DNA from: Blastococcus atacamensis
GTDB lineage: Bacteria; Actinomycetota; Actinomycetes; Mycobacteriales; Geodermatophilaceae
Reading direction: 5' to 3'
NCBI RefSeq assembly: GCF_002938425.1
Contig: NZ_POQU01000006.1
Coordinates: 24,189 to 88,188, forward strand
Length of the DNA stretch: 64,000 bases
Part shown: piece by piece, positions 60,432 through 64,000 of the stretch
Numbering within the stretch: the stretch's first letter is position 1
Layout of the letters: every line of letters begins with the position of its first letter
The notes under the pieces: generated by a model
Seen by the model: only the letters and a program-made list of their open reading frames with translations
Told to the model about the DNA's origin: nothing
The model's database searches: none
Translations under genes and position numbers: made by a program

Positions 60432-61442
60432 CTAGCACGCAGGCTCGACGCTCAGGACGTCCCCAACGGGGCGGCGCCCCGTGACCACCAGCTCCAGGCC
60501 GGGCGGCGGGTAGCCGACGCGCAGGAGCATCTGTGGATGACCGATCAGGGAGAGCCGCTGCCGGAGCCGGCTGCGTGTCGCCGGCCAATCCAGGGCCTGG
60601 GTGAGCGGGGAGGCGACCAACCCGGCGGTCGTTGCGACGAGCAGGACCCGCCCGAGACCCTGGCCGGCTTCCAGCCACGAGATGCGGTGGTCGTTCGCCG
60701 TACCCAGGAGGACCACGGTGGGCCGCTCGACGTCCGGTGGGGGCGCGTCGAGGTCCTGCGGGGCGCGGAACGAGTGCCGCTCCCGGGAACTCACGGCGAA
60801 GTCGCGGATCAACCAGTTCGATGGCCGATCGCGGGGGTCGCCGGCCGGTACGGCGTCCGCCGGTACGCCGTCGATCGTTGCGGGGTCGGTGCGCACCCAG
60901 CTCTCCAGTTCCCGGACGTAGGCCGGGTCGCGCTGCTCCAGCTCCTCGGCCTGGGAGAGGAGGAACACGGTGGCCACCTCTTCCTCGGACCGCGTGATGA
61001 CCTTGAACCACAGCCCGTGGGCGCCCGCCTCCCGCTCCAACCGGTCAAGCAGTTCCGCGGGGACGGCCCGGGGCTCGAAAGCCGCCCGCACGGTGTGCCG
61101 CTGCGCGATGGCGTCGGCCAGCGCGCGGTCGTCGCCGTCGGGCCGCGCTCGTCCGGTCACGCGCAGGCGCGCCAGGTGGTCCTCGTGCCCGGGATCGCTC
61201 ATCAGTTCGACCTCGACCGCGAAACCCGCGGCGCGTAAGGCGACTTCGGCGAACGCCACAGCCATCCCGCAGCTGATCAGCTGCTGCCGGCCGCTCGGGT
61301 CCACCACCGGCAGGGCACGCCGTCGGTCGTAGAAGACATCGAGCCGGTCCGCGGTGGCGGTGAACCGCCATGGCTGCGTGTTGTGGATGGATGGTGCCCG
61401 AGTCGCGACGCTCACGATCTGCGCCCAGTCGATTTCTCGCAC
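60432..61442 (-). CDS. Acg-family nitroreductase-like protein (DosR-regulon type)
   Basis: 336 aa. The fold shows APSIHNTQPWRF (residues 16-27), AQRHTVRAAFEPRAVP, VFLLSQAEELEQRDPAYVR and RISWLEAGQGLGRVLLVAT, closely matching the Acg/Rv2032-like family of the mycobacterial DosR regulon. These sequester FMN rather than acting as typical reductases. GTG 61442 has CAGGCT 6 bases upstream (leaderless), and a DosR-like palindrome centred about 43 bp upstream. Likely induced by DevR under hypoxia or NO. Confidence 0.87.
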   Translation of the reverse strand: MREIDWAQIVSVATRAPSIHNTQPWRFTATADRLDVFYDRRRALPVVDPSGRQQLISCGMAVAFAEVALRAAGFAVEVELMSDPGHEDHLARLRVTGRARPDGDDRALADAIAQRHTVRAAFEPRAVPAELLDRLEREAGAHGLWFKVITRSEEEVATVFLLSQAEELEQRDPAYVRELESWVRTDPATIDGVPADAVPAGDPRDRPSNWLIRDFAVSSRERHSFRAPQDLDAPPPDVERPTVVLLGTANDHRISWLEAGQGLGRVLLVATTAGLVASPLTQALDWPATRSRLRQRLSLIGHPQMLLRVGYPPPGLELVVTGRRPVGDVLSVEPAC

Positions 61443-61475
61443 CACGCCAGCCTGCCTCTCGGGTTGCCCGGCCGT

Positions 61476-61495
61476 GCCGGGCCCTTGGTCCCCAA
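61476..61495. promoter_or_regulatory. DosR-box-like site upstream of the Acg-like gene
   Basis: GCCGGGCCCTTGGTCCCCAA matches the mycobacterial DosR consensus TTSGGGACTWWAGTCCCSAA at about 15 of 20 positions, including all of the right half-site GTCCCSAA. If the message begins at the GTG (leaderless), the centre is at -43, where DosR activator sites usually lie. By-eye match; no score computed. Confidence 0.55.
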
Positions 61496-61556
61496 TCCGC
61501 GCGCCGAAACGCCCGATGTGCACCTTTCCCCGCCGGTCAGGGTGGAGCCTTGACCG

Positions 61557-62037
61557 TTCGCTGGACGTGATCCCCGCTGCGAGTGCTACGCGCTGTCGGC
61601 CAGGCAGGAGATCGGCCGGCTCGGCGTCAACGCCGAGCACTATCCCCCTGATCATCGCCGTCAACTATGGGATGGACGGCACTACGATCGTGATCCGCAT
61701 CCACCCGGGAACGACACTGTCGGCCGTCTCGCACGCCCATGTGACCTTCGAAGTCGATGAGACCGACGCGAGAAGACGCAACGGGTGGAGCCTGCTGCTC
61801 CGTGGCCTGGCCGAGGAGGTCCGTCCGGAACACCGCCTCGCGCTCGCCGAACGGACGCGGCCGTCGGGTGGAGCCATGGGCGCGCGGGACCGGCTGCCCG
61901 GCAAGTTGATCGAGCACCGGCGCTACCTGCGCACCCACGGCGAGGACCTGCCAGAGATCCGCGGCTGGCGGTGGAGTGCCCATCCCGGACCGGCGACCGA
62001 GGGCGGGCACCCACTGCGGGAACCTGACGCCGGATGA
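61557..62037 (+). pseudogene. PPOX-class protein fused by deletion to a phosphoketolase C-terminus
   Basis: First part: ECYALSARQEIGRLGVNAEHYP, then a +1 C in the CCCCC run at 61644-61648, then IIAVNYGMDGTTIVIRIHPG and VTFEVDETDARRRNGWSLLL, the pyridoxamine-phosphate-oxidase/F420-like split-barrel pattern. Second part (from about 61905): KLIEHRRYLRTHGEDLPEIR then GWRW, the C-terminal end of phosphoketolase (Xfp: HRxYIREHGEDxPEIRxWxW). The stop overlaps the next ATG. An internal deletion has joined two dormancy-type genes; neither is functional. Confidence 0.7.
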
Positions 62038-62229
62038 GACTCCTCGTGGTCAACGCAGGCTCCCGCAGTCTGAAGCTGTCGGTTGTGGAGGAGGACGGCA
62101 GCGTTGCGGCCGCCCGCACGGTGCGGCCGTGGCAGGGGAGCGGGTCACCTCGAGCCGCTCGAGGAGTTCCTCGACGGTTGCGGAAAGTTCGACGCCGTAG
62201 GGGATCGCGTCCTTCACGGCGGTCCCCGG
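62034..62229 (+). pseudogene. ackA: Acetate kinase N-terminal remnant
   Basis: MRLLVVNAGSRSLKLSVVEE (VNAGSSSLK acetate kinase motif with one Arg for Ser), DGSVAAARTVRPWQGSG, then a frameshift to LEPLEEFLDGCGKFDAVGDR-VLHGG, the acetate kinase VxHRVVHGG region. After about 65 codons the similarity stops. In intact relatives ackA follows xfp with an overlap as seen here (ATGA at 62034-62037), so this is the ruin of an xfp-ackA operon. Confidence 0.75.
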
Positions 62230-62545
62230 TAGCCGGGTCCGCATCGATGCGAAACCGTCGCGTCGACGCATCAGGCACATCACCCCCAGCAGCCTGCCTC
62301 TCGGGCCGACCACGGCGAGCCTGCGCGTCCCTCCGCGAGGAGCCGTTGGTGGACCGCATCGGCATGCTCGGTCGGTGCTAGGTACTCCCGTCGGTGTGCG
62401 CCAGCGGCAGTGCCGGCTCGGAGGGTGAGGCGGCGGCTGGCATGTCTTCGTGCAGCAGCGTCCCGAGAAGTACCGCGCTCCGTCAGCAGCAGCATGACGA
62501 CATGGTTGTCCTCGAAGGCCTTTCGGGCGTCCTCACCAGTCCGAA
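62226..62545 (-). pseudogene. CBS-domain protein remnant
   Basis: Minus-strand pieces in different frames: DARKAFEDNHVVMLLLTERG, LLGTLLHEDMPAAA, EYLAPTEHADAVHQRLLAEG, VVGPRGRLLGVMCLMRRRDG-FASM. Each is CBS-like (a VLVTDGG-type strand followed by LVGTL and a beta-alpha repeat). At least three frame changes and one stop. Overlaps the ackA remnant end. Tentative family. Confidence 0.5.
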
Positions 62546-62813
62546 AGGCCTCTCGACCGCTGCGGGAGAGCACTCCGAGGGCCCGTATCCGGCAGCGACC
62601 AGCTCGGCCGCCGATTCGGTGATCCGGCCAGCGTCGGGTCGAGATGGAGCCGGGTTGCAACGCCACGGTCGCCAGGCGGTCCGGCACCTCGTCGAGCAGT
62701 TCGGTCTTCGCAGACCGGTCAGGGCGGCGGCAAGGCTTCGTGGCTGTCCGTGCGGTCGTCCCCCGCTGCGGCGCTCATCCCTCGAACATGACGGGAATGG
62801 CCCGGTGCGGTGG
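62546..62813. other. Non-coding/remnant stretch left of the AhpD-like gene
   Basis: 268 bp. A minus-strand frame (TELLDEVPDRLATVALQPG) may continue the CBS remnant or another lost gene, but it is too short to assign. No gene recognised. Confidence 0.3.
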
Positions 62814-63164
62814 CTATGCCATGTCGGGCCCCCCGTCACGTGCCCGCCCGCTCTCGGCCGCCAGCACCTCGTCGATCCAGCGCAGCGCCGCGATCGCGGT
62901 CGGGAAGCCGCAGGTGGTGATCGCGTGCAACGCGACGGCACGGAGTTCGTCGGCGGTCGCGCCGTGGGCCATGGCCTTCCGGACGTTCGACCGCACCGCG
63001 CCGTCGGCCTCGGCGCCGACCGCGAGGGCGAACGTCAGCAGCCGTTCGGTCTTCTCGTCGAACGGGCTCTGGTCGCGCACGGCCTGGGCGAGCCGGCCCT
63101 GCGCTTCGGCCACCTCGGGGAAGCGCTGGGTGAAGTCCTGGTAGATGCGCGGCAGATAGGTCAC
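62814..63164 (-). CDS. Carboxymuconolactone decarboxylase/AhpD-fold protein
   Basis: 116 aa helical domain: LLTFALAVGAEADGAVRSNV, ALHAITTCGFPTAIAALRW, the CMD (PF02627) arrangement. The first catalytic Cys of AhpD-type CxxC is absent (one Cys, in TTCGFP), so peroxidase activity through a Cys pair is unlikely. GTG 63164 has GGAGGAG 7-13 bases upstream. It is downstream of narI in the same direction; possibly co-transcribed. Function unknown. Confidence 0.8.
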   Translation of the reverse strand: MTYLPRIYQDFTQRFPEVAEAQGRLAQAVRDQSPFDEKTERLLTFALAVGAEADGAVRSNVRKAMAHGATADELRAVALHAITTCGFPTAIAALRWIDEVLAAESGRARDGGPDMA

Positions 63165-63236
63165 GGCTGCTCCTCCGACGTGGGACGGGAACTGCCCCCC
63201 AACCTAGTGATGCCGGTGGGCAGTCCGGGAGTGCGG

Positions 63237-63981
63237 TCAGCGCGGCGAACCGCTCGCCGCGAGTGCGGCGTCGCGCACCTCCTCCGGCCGCGGCTGTGGC
63301 GCCGGGACAGCGCGGCCGCGGCCCCGGTAGACGACGTAGGGCCGCCATAGGTAGGCCAGCGGGGCGGACCAGACGTGCACCAGTCGGGTGAAGGGCCACA
63401 GCGCCAGGAAGAGGAACCCGCCCAGGGCGTGCAGCTGGTAGACAACGGGCGCTCCGGCCATGAGAGAGGCATCGGGGTTGAACCAGAAGATGCCGCGGAA
63501 CCAGACGGCGATCGTCTCCCGGTAGTCGTAGCCGCCGCCGAGCAGGTTCTCGCCGATGGTCGCGGTCATGCCCAGCGCCACCATGGCGGTCAGCGCCACG
63601 TAGAGCACCTTGTCCATCCGTGTGGTGACCCGGCGGACGCGCCCGTTGACGAGCCGCCGGGCGATGAGCAGGCACAGCCCCACCACGAGGACGACGCCGG
63701 TGATCGCCCCGCCCCAGACCGCGACCACGTGGTACAGGTGCTCGGGGATGCCGAGGGCGTGGGTGAGCTCGGCCGGGATCAGGAGGCCCATCGCGTGCCC
63801 GACGATGACACCGAAGGCGCCGAGGTGGAACAGCGGGGAGCCCCACCGCAGGATGCGGCTCTCCAGCAGCTGGCTGGTGTGCGTGGTCCAGCCGAACTGG
63901 TCGTGCCGCCACCGCCACACGTGCCCGGTGACGAACACCGCCAGGCAGGCGTAGGGCACGACGATCCACAGCACGGTGTCC
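63237..63981 (-). CDS. narI: Respiratory nitrate reductase gamma subunit NarI (5' end lost)
   Basis: About 248 genuine residues, five membrane helices. Conserved: DTVLWIVVPYACLAVFVTGH, HTSQLLESRILRWGSPLFHLG (heme His), IVGHAMGLLIP (His), QLHALGGF (His) and RLVHVWSAPLAYLWRPY (His), the two b-type heme ligand pairs of NarI. The quinol-oxidising subunit of NarGHI in the membrane. The coding sequence is complete at the 3' end; its first codons are beyond the contig edge because 63982-64000 is adapter. DosR-type dormancy neighbours agree with anaerobic nitrate respiration. Confidence 0.9.
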
Positions 63982-64000
63982 CTGGCTCGTATACACATCT
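63982..64000. other. Residual Tn5/Nextera mosaic-end adapter at the contig edge
   Basis: CTGGCTCGTATACACATCT matches the Nextera mosaic end CTGTCTCTTATACACATCT at 17 of 19 positions. It is at the extreme end of the window and codes the first residues (MCIRA) of the apparent NarI reading frame, which do not belong to NarI. Library adapter, not biology. Confidence 0.85.

Noticed and set aside
60315..60480. Plus-strand frame RFYLMGDSLRTDRLQPWLL
   Set aside because: No family match, overlaps the Acg-like gene antisense, and lies in a gap of no other coding signal.
63982..64000. Mosaic end as a genuine Tn5/IS50 transposon end
   Set aside because: It is at the very end of the window, in the hyperactive mosaic form used in libraries, and no transposase is nearby.

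Overview
The window comes from a high-GC actinobacterium. Coding regions are strongly G/C-biased at third positions, GTG starts are common, and many genes appear leaderless. Gene content (a DevR/DevS heme-sensor pair, an AftA-like arabinosyltransferase, many VapBC and RelE modules) fits a Geodermatophilaceae-type or related genome. That placement is inference; there is no rRNA in the window. The last 19 bases (63982-64000) match the Tn5/Nextera mosaic end with two mismatches, so the window appears to end at a contig edge that carries adapter sequence.

Layout. (1) 1-3876: a branched-chain-amino-acid-type ABC importer read leftwards (lipoprotein start, LivM, LivH, LivF, LivG). (2) 3992-20729: a catabolic island with two LysR regulators and duplicated enzyme classes (two putative cyclases, two fumarylacetoacetate-hydrolase-fold enzymes, two SDRs, two alpha/beta hydrolases). 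It also has an FAD monooxygenase, a vicinal-oxygen-chelate dioxygenase, an ACMSD-type amidohydrolase, an enoyl-CoA hydratase, a 3-hydroxyacyl-CoA dehydrogenase, an MFS transporter and, just beyond, a frameshifted zinc alcohol dehydrogenase. Together they look like import, ring hydroxylation, ring cleavage, hydrolysis and beta-oxidation-like steps for an aromatic or alicyclic compound whose identity is not visible. (3) 22080-27611: a K+ channel with two RCK domains and its small membrane partner, then an esterase, a luciferase-like monooxygenase and an epimerase. (4) 27689-37994: envelope genes (GtrA, PAP2, CDP-alcohol phosphatidyltransferase, AftA-like and GT39-like glycosyltransferases), DUF2784 and a sugar MFS porter. 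(5) 38462-47560: glutamine-synthetase-like, HD, FrnE-like DsbA, lipid kinase, phospholipase D, polysaccharide deacetylase and asparaginase genes. (6) 45.2-57.1 kb: an accessory, decaying stretch with two intact VapBC systems, RelE and VapC fragments, a GntP permease, an S9 peptidase, several pseudogenes and most copies of a dispersed hairpin repeat (one more lies at 42.3 kb). (7) 57292-64000: a DevR/DevS-type hypoxia/redox two-component system, an Acg-like nitroreductase preceded by a DosR-box-like site, ruined PPOX, phosphoketolase, acetate kinase and CBS genes, a carboxymuconolactone-decarboxylase-fold protein and the 3' part of narI.

How the parts work together. Regions 1 and 2 form a regulated uptake-and-catabolism unit. 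Short palindromes sit at the same distance from the presumed promoters of both LysR genes, and a shared GTGAATGGC-like motif recurs at operon fronts. Region 7 resembles a dormancy/anaerobiosis regulon (DevRS, Acg, nitrate reductase) whose fermentative arm (phosphoketolase-acetate kinase) has been deleted and frameshifted. The most unusual non-coding signal is a repeat of about 70-90 bp with two hairpins. It occurs six times in one orientation between 42.3 and 56.9 kb, and four of the six copies lie within about 150 bp of toxin-antitoxin genes or their remains.
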